From: Candidatus Onthenecus intestinigallinarum | GTDB lineage: Bacteria > Bacillota > Clostridia > Christensenellales > Aristaeellaceae | Direction: 5' to 3' | DNA: 64,000 bases | Assembly: GCA_018713325.1 (NCBI GenBank) | Contig: DVFJ01000028.1 | Span: 38,167-102,166 of the forward strand | Shown: piece by piece, positions 15,701 to 24,431 of the stretch | How positions within the stretch are numbered: the stretch's first letter is position 1 | Layout of the letters: each line of letters starts with the position of its first letter | Program-made: the position numbers and the translations under genes | Notes under the pieces: model-generated | What the model was told of the DNA's origin: nothing | Seen by the model: only the letters and a program-made list of their open reading frames with translations | The model's database searches: none

Positions 15701-17158
15701 ATGTACTTGAAGGATTTGCTCATAGACGTACCCGAGGTGCTGGAGCTGCGCGGCGACGGGCAGACGCAGATCGAGAGCCTGAGCGCCGATTCGCGCAAGC
15801 AGACGCAGGCCGGGCTCTTCTTCTGCTTCCGCGGGGCGAACTTCGACGCGCACGACTTCGCCGCCCAGGCGGCGGAGAACGGCAGCGTCGCGCTGGTCGT
15901 CGAGCGCTGGCTGCCCGACGTGCGGGCGGCACAGGTGCTCGTCTCCGATGCGCGCGCGGCCATGGCGCGCATCGCCAGCGCCTTCTACGGGCACCCGCAG
16001 CGGCGCATGCGCATGGTGGGCGTCACCGGCACCAAGGGCAAGACGACGACGACCTATCTGCTCAAGTCCATCTGCGAGCAGGCGGGCATGAAGTGCGGCC
16101 TGATCGGCACGACGGGCAACATGATCGGCGCGCGCATGCTCGACAGTAAACTGACGACCCCGGACCCCATCGAGCTGTACGATACGCTGCGCACGATGGC
16201 CGACGAGGGCGTGCAGGTCGTATGCATGGAGGTCTCGGCACATGCGCTGGCGCTGCGCAAGCTCGTGGGCATGTCCTTCGAGGCGGCCGCCTACACGAAC
16301 CTGTCGCTGGATCACCTGGACTTCTTCGGCACGATGGAACACTACCGTGACGCCAAGCGCAGGCTGTTTGCGGACGGGCTGTGCCAGAACGCGGCGTTCA
16401 ACGCCGACGAGGAGACGACGCCGGAGGTCTGCGCGGACCTGAATCTGCCGTGCATGACGTTCGGCATCAGTCAGAACGCCGATCTGTACGCGCGCGACAT
16501 CGAGATCTCCGAGAACGGCGTATTCTTCACGCTCAACCTGCGCGGCCTGCACAGCGCTGATATCCACCTGCGCATGACGGGCATGTTCAACGTCTACAAC
16601 GCCCTGGCGGCTACCGCCCTGGCGATGATCCTGGGCATTGACCTGGATACGATCAAGCGCGGCCTGGAGGCGGTGCGCAGCGTGCCCGGCCGCATTGAGA
16701 TGCTGGAGCTGGACACGCCCTACCGCATGATCCTGGACTACTCGCACTCGCCCGACGCGCTGGACAACATCCTGCGCACGGTGCGCACGTTCACGCGCGG
16801 GCGGCTGATCGCGCTGTTCGGCTGCGGCGGCGACCGCGACCGCCAGAAGCGGCCGGTCATGGGCCGCATCAGCGGCCAGCTGGCCGACCTGTCCATCCTC
16901 ACCAGCGACAACCCGCGCAGGGAGGATCCCATGCAGATCCTGACGGCCATCGAGGACGGCATCCGCGAGACGGACGGCAAGTACGTCATCATTGAGAACC
17001 GACGCGAGGCCATCCGTTACGCGATGCAGGTCGCGCAGGAGGGCGACGTGATCGTGCTGTGCGGCAAGGGCCACGAGACCTATCAGGACATCGGCGGCGT
17101 GAAGTATCCGTTCGACGAAAAGTGCGTGGTGCGCGAACTGCTCGCAGAGCAGGAGTGA
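15701..17158 (+). CDS. murE: UDP-MurNAc-L-Ala-D-Glu:meso-diaminopimelate ligase
   Basis: 485 aa Mur ligase. The ATP loop GVTGTKGKTTTT (~107-118) and the substrate motif TSDNPRREDP are intact. DNPR is the signature of meso-diaminopimelate-adding MurE (lysine enzymes differ), and the dap operon lies nearby. It adds the third stem-peptide residue in the cytoplasm. An ATG at 15695 is one base from the ribosome site; ATG 15701 is correctly spaced and was chosen. MurF, the usual next gene, is absent. Confidence 0.96.
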   Translation: MYLKDLLIDVPEVLELRGDGQTQIESLSADSRKQTQAGLFFCFRGANFDAHDFAAQAAENGSVALVVERWLPDVRAAQVLVSDARAAMARIASAFYGHPQRRMRMVGVTGTKGKTTTTYLLKSICEQAGMKCGLIGTTGNMIGARMLDSKLTTPDPIELYDTLRTMADEGVQVVCMEVSAHALALRKLVGMSFEAAAYTNLSLDHLDFFGTMEHYRDAKRRLFADGLCQNAAFNADEETTPEVCADLNLPCMTFGISQNADLYARDIEISENGVFFTLNLRGLHSADIHLRMTGMFNVYNALAATALAMILGIDLDTIKRGLEAVRSVPGRIEMLELDTPYRMILDYSHSPDALDNILRTVRTFTRGRLIALFGCGGDRDRQKRPVMGRISGQLADLSILTSDNPRREDPMQILTAIEDGIRETDGKYVIIENRREAIRYAMQVAQEGDVIVLCGKGHETYQDIGGVKYPFDEKCVVRELLAEQE

Positions 17159-17170
17159 GGAGGAATCGGC

Positions 17171-18172
17171 ATGCAAAGGATGATCTGGGCGGTGCTTGCG
17201 GCGTTCCTGCTGTCGCTGGCGGTGGGGCCCGTGATGCTCCCGGCGCTCAAGCGCCTGAAGTTCGGACAGAACATCTACGAGCTGGCGCCCAAGAGCCATC
17301 AGAAAAAGCAGGGCGTGCCCACCATGGGCGGCCTGATGATCGCGCTGGTGACGCTCGTCGTAGCGCTCGCGCTGCACACGGGCGGCTTTGACGTCAAGAC
17401 GGACATGATGCTCGCGGTGCTGTTGCTCGCGCTGGGCAACCTGTGCATCGGCTTTGCCGACGACATGACCAAGATCCGCCGCGGCAAGAACGGCGGTTTG
17501 ACGCCCTCGCAGAAGATGATCTGTCAGGCGCTGCTGGCGGCGGCCTTCTCGGCGTACTGCTACTTTCACCCGCTGGTGGGCGACCACATCATCGTGCCGT
17601 TCCTGGGCGTCGAGTGGGACCTGGGCGTGTTTTACATCCCGGCGGCGATGTTCGTGATCGTCGGCACGACCAACAGCGCGAACCTGCTGGACGGCCTGGA
17701 CGGCCTGCTCGGCTCTGTCGCGCTGGTGGACATGGCCACGCTCGGCCTGCTCGCACTGTTTGCGGCGGCGGCGGTCTCGGGCATGGATGCGACCAACCTG
17801 GGCAACCTGGCGGTGCTGTGCTGTGCGCTGGCCGGCGCGTGCATGGGCTTCCTGCGCTTCAACATCTACCCCGCGCGGCTGTTCATGGGCGACACGGGCT
17901 CGATGTTCATCGGCGGCGCGGTCGTGGGCGCGGCGCTGCTGCTGCGCCTGCCGCTGCTGCTGGTGCTGATCGCATTCTGCATGCTGATCTCCAGCCTGTC
18001 GGACATCATCCAGATCACCTACTTCAAGCTCACGCACGGCAAGCGCGTGTTCAAGATGGCGCCGATTCACCACCACTTCGAGCTGTGCGGCATCCCGGAG
18101 CCGAAGATCGTGACGATGTACACGCTCGTCACGGTGGCGCTGTGCCTGCTGGCCATCCTGAGCGTGGCCTGA
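17171..18172 (+). CDS. mraY: Phospho-MurNAc-pentapeptide transferase
   Basis: 333 aa polytopic membrane protein with about ten hydrophobic segments. Active-site motifs are in order: the GFADD aspartates, NLLDGLDGL, FMGDTGSMF and the APIHHHFE histidine triad. It transfers phospho-MurNAc-pentapeptide to undecaprenyl phosphate to make lipid I. The substrate-binding KSHQKKQGVPTMGG near the N-terminus is complete. It follows murE after 12 bases. Confidence 0.97.
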   Translation: MQRMIWAVLAAFLLSLAVGPVMLPALKRLKFGQNIYELAPKSHQKKQGVPTMGGLMIALVTLVVALALHTGGFDVKTDMMLAVLLLALGNLCIGFADDMTKIRRGKNGGLTPSQKMICQALLAAAFSAYCYFHPLVGDHIIVPFLGVEWDLGVFYIPAAMFVIVGTTNSANLLDGLDGLLGSVALVDMATLGLLALFAAAAVSGMDATNLGNLAVLCCALAGACMGFLRFNIYPARLFMGDTGSMFIGGAVVGAALLLRLPLLLVLIAFCMLISSLSDIIQITYFKLTHGKRVFKMAPIHHHFELCGIPEPKIVTMYTLVTVALCLLAILSVA

Positions 18173-18186
18173 GGTTTCGACCGACC

Positions 18187-18210
18187 CGCGGGCGTCGCCC
18201 GCGTTTTTTT
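18187..18210 (+). terminator. Terminator-like hairpin between mraY and murD
   Basis: A perfect 7-bp GC stem (18187-18193 with 18197-18203), 3-nt loop, and seven T (18204-18210) that run directly into the murD ribosome site (18211). It is a full intrinsic-terminator signature inside the cluster. Confidence 0.75.
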
Positions 18211-18223
18211 GGAGGTGTTGTCT

Positions 18224-19585
18224 TTGCAGTGGAAGGACAGGCGCGCGCTGGTCGTGGGGCTGGCGCGCAGCGGCGTGGCCGCGGCCGGGCTGCTATGTCG
18301 GCTCGGCGCGCATGTGACGGCCAACGACTCCAAGCCGCTGGAGAAGCTGGCGGATGCGCAGGAGCTGCAGGCGCTGCCGGCGGACCTGCGGCTCGGACAG
18401 CCGGCGGAGCCGCTGCTGGAGGGGCATGACCTGCTCGTCATCAGCCCCGGCATCCCGTACGCGGCGCCCTTCATCCAGAAGGCGCTGGCGATGGGCATCG
18501 AGGTCGTGGGCGAGGTCGAGCTGGCGGCGCGCGTCAGCCGTGCGCCGCTGGTGGCGATCACGGGCACCAACGGCAAGACGACGACCACGACGCTGACCGG
18601 CGAGATCCTGAAGGCCGCCGGCTTTCGCACGTTCGTCGTGGGCAACATCGGCTATCCGTTCAGCGCGATCGCCGATCAGGCCGGGCCGGAGGACCGCGTC
18701 GTGTGCGAGATCTCGTCGTTCCAGTGCGAGAGCATGTCGCGCTATCACCCGCAGGTTGGCGCGGTGCTCAACATCACGGAGGATCACCTCAACCGCCACG
18801 GCGACATGCGCACCTACGTGCAGATGAAGCGGCGCATCTTCCGGAACCAGACGAAGGCGGACGTCGCCGTCTTCAACCGGGACGACGCGACCTGCCGGGA
18901 GATGGCGCAGGGCCTGTGCGGGCGCGTGGCGTACTTCTCGCGCCGGGAGGCCGTGCCCTTTGGCGCCTATGCGCAGGACGGGGGCGTATACCTGCGCCTG
19001 GACGGCGACGCGCGGCGTCTGTGCGGCGCGGACGACATCTTCATCCCCGGCCCGCACAACCTGGAAAACGCGCTGGCGGCCGCGCTGCTCGCGTCGCTCA
19101 TGGGCGCGCCGGACGGGGCCATCGCGCGCACGCTGCGCACGTTCCGCGGCGTCGAGCACCGCATTGAATTCGTGCGCGAGTGGGAAGGCGTGCGCTACAT
19201 CGACGACTCGAAGGGCACGAACGTGGACGCCACCTGTCACGCCGTCGAGGCGATGACCGCGCCGACGCTGCTCATCCTGGGCGGCAGCGAAAAGAACGTC
19301 GACTTTGCGCCGCTGGCCGAGGCCATAAGGCGCAGCGGACACATCGAGGCGGCCGTGCTCGTCGGCCAGACCGCGGACAAGATCGCCGCCGCGCTGGACG
19401 CGGCCGGCTACAAAAGCTACGTGCACGAAGGCTACTCGCTGGAAAGAGCGGTCGCCCGCTGCCGCAGCATGGCCAAACCCGGATACAACGTGCTGCTCTC
19501 TCCTGCGTGCGCAAGTTTTGACATGTTTGAAAACTGCGAACAGCGGGGGGACGCCTTCAAAGCCCTGGTCATGGAGATGAAATGA
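18224..19585 (+). CDS. murD: UDP-MurNAc-L-alanine:D-glutamate ligase
   Basis: 453 aa Mur ligase. N-terminal Rossmann-type UDP domain (RRALVVGLARSGVAAAG), ATP loop ITGTNGKTTTTT, EISSFQCE and the DSKGTNVDAT motif are all present. It adds D-Glu to UDP-MurNAc-L-Ala in the cytoplasm. TTG 18224 has the best spacing to GGAGG (18211-18215). A terminator-like hairpin ends at the base before that site, so read-through or a hidden promoter must supply its mRNA. Confidence 0.95.
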   Translation: MQWKDRRALVVGLARSGVAAAGLLCRLGAHVTANDSKPLEKLADAQELQALPADLRLGQPAEPLLEGHDLLVISPGIPYAAPFIQKALAMGIEVVGEVELAARVSRAPLVAITGTNGKTTTTTLTGEILKAAGFRTFVVGNIGYPFSAIADQAGPEDRVVCEISSFQCESMSRYHPQVGAVLNITEDHLNRHGDMRTYVQMKRRIFRNQTKADVAVFNRDDATCREMAQGLCGRVAYFSRREAVPFGAYAQDGGVYLRLDGDARRLCGADDIFIPGPHNLENALAAALLASLMGAPDGAIARTLRTFRGVEHRIEFVREWEGVRYIDDSKGTNVDATCHAVEAMTAPTLLILGGSEKNVDFAPLAEAIRRSGHIEAAVLVGQTADKIAAALDAAGYKSYVHEGYSLERAVARCRSMAKPGYNVLLSPACASFDMFENCEQRGDAFKALVMEMK

Positions 19586-19613
19586 CCTCGCCCCGCTGCA
19601 AAAGAAGTGGGGG

Positions 19614-20750
19614 ATGGCATTGCTCTGTGTGGTCAAGCGCATGGCCCGCCCGCAGCGGGGCGTGGATTTGAGCGTCGTGGTGTGCATGGTGCTGCTGCTG
19701 CTCTTCGGGCTGGTCGTGCTCTTCAGCGCGACGTACTACACCGCGCAGGACAGCGGCGACGCGCTGGCGACGGTCAAAAAACAGCTGGTCGGCATCGGCC
19801 TGGGCGCGGCGGCGTGCTTCGTGCTCTCGCGTGCCGACTACCGGATCTTCATGCGCCCGCCGGTCGTGCTGGCGATGCTGGCGGCCAGCGCGGTGCTGCT
19901 CGTGCTCGTGCTGGTGCCGGGCGTGGGCGTATACGTCAACGGCTCGCGCCGCTGGCTGAACCTGGCGGGGCTGAGCTTTCAGCCCTCGGAGTTTGCCAAG
20001 TTCGCGATGGTCGCATTCATGGCCGGCGCGCTGACGCGGCGCGGCGAGCGGATCGACCGGCTCTTCACCGGCATTGCGCCGCTGCTGTGCGTGCCGGGCG
20101 TGATGTTCCTGCTGATTCTGGAGCAGCCCAACCTCTCCACCGGCGGCAGCATCCTCATCGTCGCGGTGCTGATGCTGCTCGTCGCGGGCGCCAGATGGCG
20201 CCACCTGGCGCTGCTGGGCGCGGGCGGGCTGTGCCTGGGCGCGGCCTATGCCTGGAGCGCGCCCTACCGGCGCGAGCGCCTGCTCTCCTTCCGCGACCCG
20301 TTCGCCAAGATGAGCGACGAGGGCTACCAGCTCTCGCAGTCGCTCATCGCGTTCGGCTCCGGCGGCCTGTTTGGCCGCGGGCTGGGCATGGGCCGGCAGA
20401 AGTTCGCCTACCTGCCCTATCCGGAGTCGGACTTCATCTTCGCCATCGTCGGCGAGGACTTCGGCCTCGTGGGCTGCGCCGCGGTCATCGCGCTGTTCGC
20501 GGCGTTCGTCTTCTCCGGCATCCGCGTGGCGCTGACCTGCCCGGACCGGTTCGGCGCGCTGCTGGCCGCCGGCATCACGACGATGATCGGCGTGCAGGCG
20601 TTTCTGAACATCGGCGTGGTCATCGGCATCCTGCCCACGACCGGCCTGCCGCTGCCGTTCTTCAGCGCGGGCGGCACGTCCGTGAGCCTCATGATGGCGG
20701 CGGTCGGCGTGCTGCTGTCGATCTCGCGCACCTGCGAACAGCTGCGCTGA
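19614..20750 (+). CDS. ftsW: Peptidoglycan glycosyltransferase FtsW (SEDS family)
   Basis: 378 aa, about ten membrane helices. SEDS marks are NGSRRWLNL, the FQPSEFAKF stretch with the catalytic-type Asp/Glu context, and the late GLPLPFFSAGGTS motif. It polymerises lipid II at the septum as partner of the class B PBP. The start is ambiguous: ATG 19614 touches the GGGGG site, while TTG 19620 or ATG 19641 are alternatives. murG, usually next, is absent and murA follows instead. Confidence 0.95.
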   Translation: MALLCVVKRMARPQRGVDLSVVVCMVLLLLFGLVVLFSATYYTAQDSGDALATVKKQLVGIGLGAAACFVLSRADYRIFMRPPVVLAMLAASAVLLVLVLVPGVGVYVNGSRRWLNLAGLSFQPSEFAKFAMVAFMAGALTRRGERIDRLFTGIAPLLCVPGVMFLLILEQPNLSTGGSILIVAVLMLLVAGARWRHLALLGAGGLCLGAAYAWSAPYRRERLLSFRDPFAKMSDEGYQLSQSLIAFGSGGLFGRGLGMGRQKFAYLPYPESDFIFAIVGEDFGLVGCAAVIALFAAFVFSGIRVALTCPDRFGALLAAGITTMIGVQAFLNIGVVIGILPTTGLPLPFFSAGGTSVSLMMAAVGVLLSISRTCEQLR

Positions 20751-20814
20751 CGCCCTTCACACCCTTCCCGCCTTCGCCATAGAGTAATAGCGACAAGGCG
20801 TTGGAGGTGTGCGG

Positions 20815-22080
20815 ATGGAAAGGTTTCGGGTAGAGGGCGGGCACAGGCTGTCGGGCGCGGTGCGCGTGCACTGCGCCAAGAACGCGGTGCTGCCGATCCT
20901 CGCGGGGGCGATCCTGGCGGACGACCCGACGACGGTGCTGGACTGCCCCGACATTGCGGATGTCAGCAACATGGTGCGCATCCTGCAGACGCTGGGATGC
21001 GAGGTGTCCGCGCAGGGCGCGGCGCTGCGGGTGGATCCGTCGTCCATCCACAGCGACACGATGCCGGAGGATCTGTCCAAGCGGCTGCGCTCGTCCGTGT
21101 TCATGATGGGCGCGCTGCTGGGCCGCCTGCGCCGGGCGGTCGTTCCGTATCCGGGCGGATGTGAGATCGGTCAACGCCCGATCGACCTGCACCTGTCGGG
21201 CCTTACGGCGCTGGGCGTGGACATCCGCGAGGAGGGCGGCCTGGTCGTGTGCGACGGAGGCCGGATGCGCGGGGGCGAGGTGCACCTGGACTATCCGAGC
21301 GTGGGCGCGACGGAAAACGTGATGATGGCCGCGGCGCGCATTCCGGGCCGCACGGTGATCCACAACGCCGCGCGCGAGCCGGAGATCGCGGACCTGCAGC
21401 GGTTCCTGAATGCCTGCGGCGCGCGCATCGCGGGCGCGGGCAGCGCCACGATCGAGATCGAGGGCGTACGGCGCATGCGCGGCGCTACATACCGTCCGAT
21501 GCCTGACCGGATCGAGGCGGGCACGCTGCTGGCGGCGGCCGCCGCCACGGGCGGCGAGGTGGAACTGACCGACGCGCCGGTGGAGGAGCTGGGGGCGGTC
21601 ATGGCCAAGCTGCGCGAGATGGGCTGCCGCGTCGAGGCGGGCGCAGGGCGCGTGGCGCTGGCCGCTCCGCCGCGGCTGGACAGCCCGGGACAGCTGATCA
21701 CGCTGCCGTATCCGGGATTTCCCACCGACATGCAGGCGCAGATGCTGGCGCTCACATGCTGCGCGCGCGGCACGTCGATCATCACGGAGACGGTCTTCGA
21801 AAACCGCTTCACGCACGTGGGCGACCTGCGGCGCATGGGCGCGAACATCGTGGTCAAGGACCGCACGGCGATCGTGCGCGGCGTGCGGTCGCTGCACGGC
21901 GCGCGGGTGTGCGCACGCGACCTGCGTGGCGGCGCGGCGCTGCTGATTGCAGGGCTGGCGGCGCACGGCGAGACGGTCGTGGAGGGCGCGGAGCTCATCG
22001 ACCGCGGATATGAACGGCTGGAGTGGATGCTCGGCGGTCTGGGCGCCCGGATCCGGCGAGAACGGCAGACGGACGAATGA
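20815..22080 (+). CDS. murA: UDP-N-acetylglucosamine 1-carboxyvinyltransferase
   Basis: 421 aa, EPSP-synthase-like inside-out barrel. The KNAVLP substrate motif (~22-27) and the catalytic-loop cysteine (PGGCEIG, C116) are present; that Cys is the fosfomycin target in the family, so no Asp substitution is seen. It transfers enolpyruvate to UDP-GlcNAc, the first committed cell-wall step. ATG 20815 is 8 bases after GGAGG; an upstream GTG (20809) is too close. Confidence 0.96.
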   Translation: MERFRVEGGHRLSGAVRVHCAKNAVLPILAGAILADDPTTVLDCPDIADVSNMVRILQTLGCEVSAQGAALRVDPSSIHSDTMPEDLSKRLRSSVFMMGALLGRLRRAVVPYPGGCEIGQRPIDLHLSGLTALGVDIREEGGLVVCDGGRMRGGEVHLDYPSVGATENVMMAAARIPGRTVIHNAAREPEIADLQRFLNACGARIAGAGSATIEIEGVRRMRGATYRPMPDRIEAGTLLAAAAATGGEVELTDAPVEELGAVMAKLREMGCRVEAGAGRVALAAPPRLDSPGQLITLPYPGFPTDMQAQMLALTCCARGTSIITETVFENRFTHVGDLRRMGANIVVKDRTAIVRGVRSLHGARVCARDLRGGAALLIAGLAAHGETVVEGAELIDRGYERLEWMLGGLGARIRRERQTDE

Positions 22081-22095
22081 AAGCAGGTGGAATGG

Positions 22096-23007
22096 ATGGA
22101 TGAACGATACGCTCCCCCGCGCCGCGCGCCCGGACATCCGGGCCTGACGGCGCTCGCGGTGCTGCTCACGCTTGCGTTGATCGGCTTCCTGCTGGCGCGC
22201 AGCACGGTCTTCGTGCTGCGCAGCGTGCAGGTGGAAGGCGACGTCACGCGCTATACGCCCCAGCAGATTGCGGATATCGCGGGGGTGAGCATGTACCAGT
22301 CCATCTTTTCCATCAACGAGGGGCAGCTGCGCCAGGCCGTGGAGAGCAACCGCTACCTGCGCTTTGAGGGCATGCAGATCGTCTATCCGGACGGCCTGAT
22401 CCTGCGCGTGAGCGAGCGCCAGCCCAGCGCAACGGTGACGTATCTGGGCGTCATGTTCGTGCTCGACGACGAGGGACGCGTGCTCGATCAATATAGCGCG
22501 GACAGCGAAACGCTGGATGTGCCCGTCGTCACGGGGCTGAAGATCAAGCGCCTGGCCATCGGCGAGGAGCTTCAGACCGAGATGCAGTGGCAGACCCAGG
22601 CCGTGCAGAAGGTGCTCGCCGTGCTCGCGCGCAGCGAGTTGACCGGGCGCGCCGTTGAATTGAATGCGGAGAATTCGGACAACCTCTACCTGATGACCAC
22701 CGACGGACTCAAGATCGAGCTGGGCGACGTGGAGAACATGGAGACGAAGATCTCCATCGCTCAGGAGGTGCTGCGCCAGATCGACAGCCCCGCGTTCCTG
22801 GCCGAGGTGGAGCAGCGCGAGGCCCAGGCCAAGCAGGAGGCCGCCCAGCAGCGCGCCCGCGCCGTCGCAAACGGCACCATGACCCAGGAGGAGGCCGACG
22901 AGGAGGCGCGCCTGGCCGAACAGGAGGATGGGCTCCAATTCGATCTGATGGGCGCCAAACTCGACGTCTCTTCGGCGCAGGTGGCCGATTTTGTGCCGGC
23001 GCAGTGA
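22096..23007 (+). CDS. ftsQ: Cell division protein FtsQ/DivIB
   Basis: 303 aa. Short cytoplasmic start, one membrane helix (~17-36), a POTRA domain (~39-107, beginning VFVLRSVQVEG) and an FtsQ-type beta domain. The C-terminal ~70 residues are a Gln/Glu/Ala-rich coiled segment (EQREAQAKQEAAQQRARA), longer than usual. It bridges FtsL/DivIC in the divisome outside the membrane. ATG 22096 is chosen for spacing to the CAGGTGGA site. Confidence 0.92.
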   Translation: MDERYAPPRRAPGHPGLTALAVLLTLALIGFLLARSTVFVLRSVQVEGDVTRYTPQQIADIAGVSMYQSIFSINEGQLRQAVESNRYLRFEGMQIVYPDGLILRVSERQPSATVTYLGVMFVLDDEGRVLDQYSADSETLDVPVVTGLKIKRLAIGEELQTEMQWQTQAVQKVLAVLARSELTGRAVELNAENSDNLYLMTTDGLKIELGDVENMETKISIAQEVLRQIDSPAFLAEVEQREAQAKQEAAQQRARAVANGTMTQEEADEEARLAEQEDGLQFDLMGAKLDVSSAQVADFVPAQ

Positions 23008-23017
23008 GAAAAATGCA

Positions 23018-23110
23018 AAAAACAGACCGTCGGTTCGTGCAAATATCAGATTTTCCCCCGCAAAACCGCGGTCTGCTCGAGAAAAATAAACGAAAACAGA
23101 CTGTTTTTCG
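23018..23110 (+). promoter_or_regulatory. Competing-hairpin region between ftsQ and ftsA
   Basis: CAGACCGTCGGTT (about 23023-23035) can pair with AACCGCGGTCTG (23065-23076). The right arm can also pair with a second CAGACT (about 23097) that is followed by GTTTTT. The first structure is preceded by six A, so on the minus strand it would look like a terminator. The result is two mutually exclusive folds between ftsQ and the ftsA promoter. Confidence 0.4.
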
Positions 23111-23119
23111 CAATGGTTC

Positions 23120-23148
23120 TTGCATATGGCGCGTAAAAAGGTTAAAAT
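23120..23148 (+). promoter_or_regulatory. Promoter of ftsA-ftsZ
   Basis: TTGCAT (23120-23125), 17 bases, TAAAAT (23143-23148). The ftsA start is 76 bases downstream. Confidence 0.75.
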
Positions 23149-23224
23149 ATAGTATCCGGCTTTATGTACGTCAGAGGTTACCATTTGGCGCGCGCGCAGC
23201 GCGCAGCGGGGAGTAGAAACGAAG

Positions 23225-24400
23225 ATGAAAAAGACAGCGGCTGTGGTCGACTTCGGAACGTCGAAAATCGTGACCCTGGTGGCGGAAAGCGGCAGTTATC
23301 ACCGCTGCGACATCATCGGCGCGGGGACGGTTCCTTACGACGGCTTCATGGACGGCGAGTGGAACGCGCCTACGCTGGTCAGCCAGGCGATCCAGGATTC
23401 CATCGCGGAGGCCGAAGCACAGTCCCACCGGCGCATCCGGGAAGTGTACGTCGGCGTGCCGGGCGAGTTCTCCAGGGTGTACGTCATCGAGACGCAGGTG
23501 CAGCTGCAGGGCGCAGACCCGCGCGTGACGCCCGCCGACGTGGAGCGCGTGTTCATCCAGGCGACGGAGGAGGTGCAGCCCCTGCGCGGCGCCATCATCC
23601 ACCGCTCGCCCGCCTGGTTCATGGTCGACGAGGGCAAAAAGACGATGGAACCGGTCGACATGAAGGGCAGCACGCTGCGGGCGATGGTCTCCTTCATCGT
23701 CGCCGACCAGTTCTTCCTCAACGACGTGTCCAACCGCATGGCGCAGCTGGGCCTGACGGTCAAGGGCTTCTACTCCACGCCCATGGGCGAGGCGCTGCTG
23801 TTCCTGACGCCGGAGGATCGCGACCGCACCGCCGTGCTGGTGGACGTGGGTTACCTGTCCACCGAGGTGATGACCGTCGAGGGCGACGCGCTCATCTTCC
23901 ACAAGGTGCTGCCGGTCGGCGGCGCGCACATCACGCTGGACCTGGCCACGGGCCTGGAGGCCCCCATGGCCCAGTGCGAGCAGATCAAGCGCGGATATGT
24001 GTTCAACACCAGCGGCGAGGACAAGCAGGAGGCGGCCGAGGGAGGCGAGGCGTTCACTCATGAGCAGGTGGCGCGCGTGCTCGAGCCGCGCGTGGACGAG
24101 ATCGCCGAGATGATCCAGGACTGCATCGACCACAGCGGCGTGCGCCTGGGCAGCTGGTCCAACATCTACCTCACGGGCGGCGGCATCGCCCCGATGAACG
24201 GCGGGCGCGTCTACCTGTCCAATCAGCTGGGACGGGCCGTGCGCCAGCCCGCGGCCAAGACCGCCAAGCTCAACAGCCCCATCTATTCCAGCGCCCTGGG
24301 CCTGGTGGACCTGGTCTTTGAGACGCTTGAATCCAGCGAAGAAGAGAATTCCCTGCTCGGCAAGGCCTCTTCTTTCTTCCAAAAACTGCTGGGCAAATAA
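23225..24400 (+). CDS. ftsA: Cell division protein FtsA
   Basis: 391 aa, actin-like ATPase fold. Phosphate-binding loops VVDFGTSKI (~7-15) and VLVDVGYLSTEV, and the adenosine motif YLTGGGIAPM, are present; the SHS2-type domain 1C is around 80-165. The C-terminus SSFFQKLLGK is an amphipathic helix that would anchor it to the membrane. It tethers FtsZ to the membrane. ATG 23225 opens the second transcription unit of the cluster, with ftsZ 31 bases on. Confidence 0.93.
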   Translation: MKKTAAVVDFGTSKIVTLVAESGSYHRCDIIGAGTVPYDGFMDGEWNAPTLVSQAIQDSIAEAEAQSHRRIREVYVGVPGEFSRVYVIETQVQLQGADPRVTPADVERVFIQATEEVQPLRGAIIHRSPAWFMVDEGKKTMEPVDMKGSTLRAMVSFIVADQFFLNDVSNRMAQLGLTVKGFYSTPMGEALLFLTPEDRDRTAVLVDVGYLSTEVMTVEGDALIFHKVLPVGGAHITLDLATGLEAPMAQCEQIKRGYVFNTSGEDKQEAAEGGEAFTHEQVARVLEPRVDEIAEMIQDCIDHSGVRLGSWSNIYLTGGGIAPMNGGRVYLSNQLGRAVRQPAAKTAKLNSPIYSSALGLVDLVFETLESSEEENSLLGKASSFFQKLLGK

Positions 24401-24431
24401 AGCTTTTTTGACAACAAAAGGGGGATGACTT

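Noticed and set aside
14711..18076. Open frame of 1,121 codons on the minus strand across murE and mraY
   Set aside because: Same type of GC-driven shadow; three well-identified plus-strand genes occupy the region.
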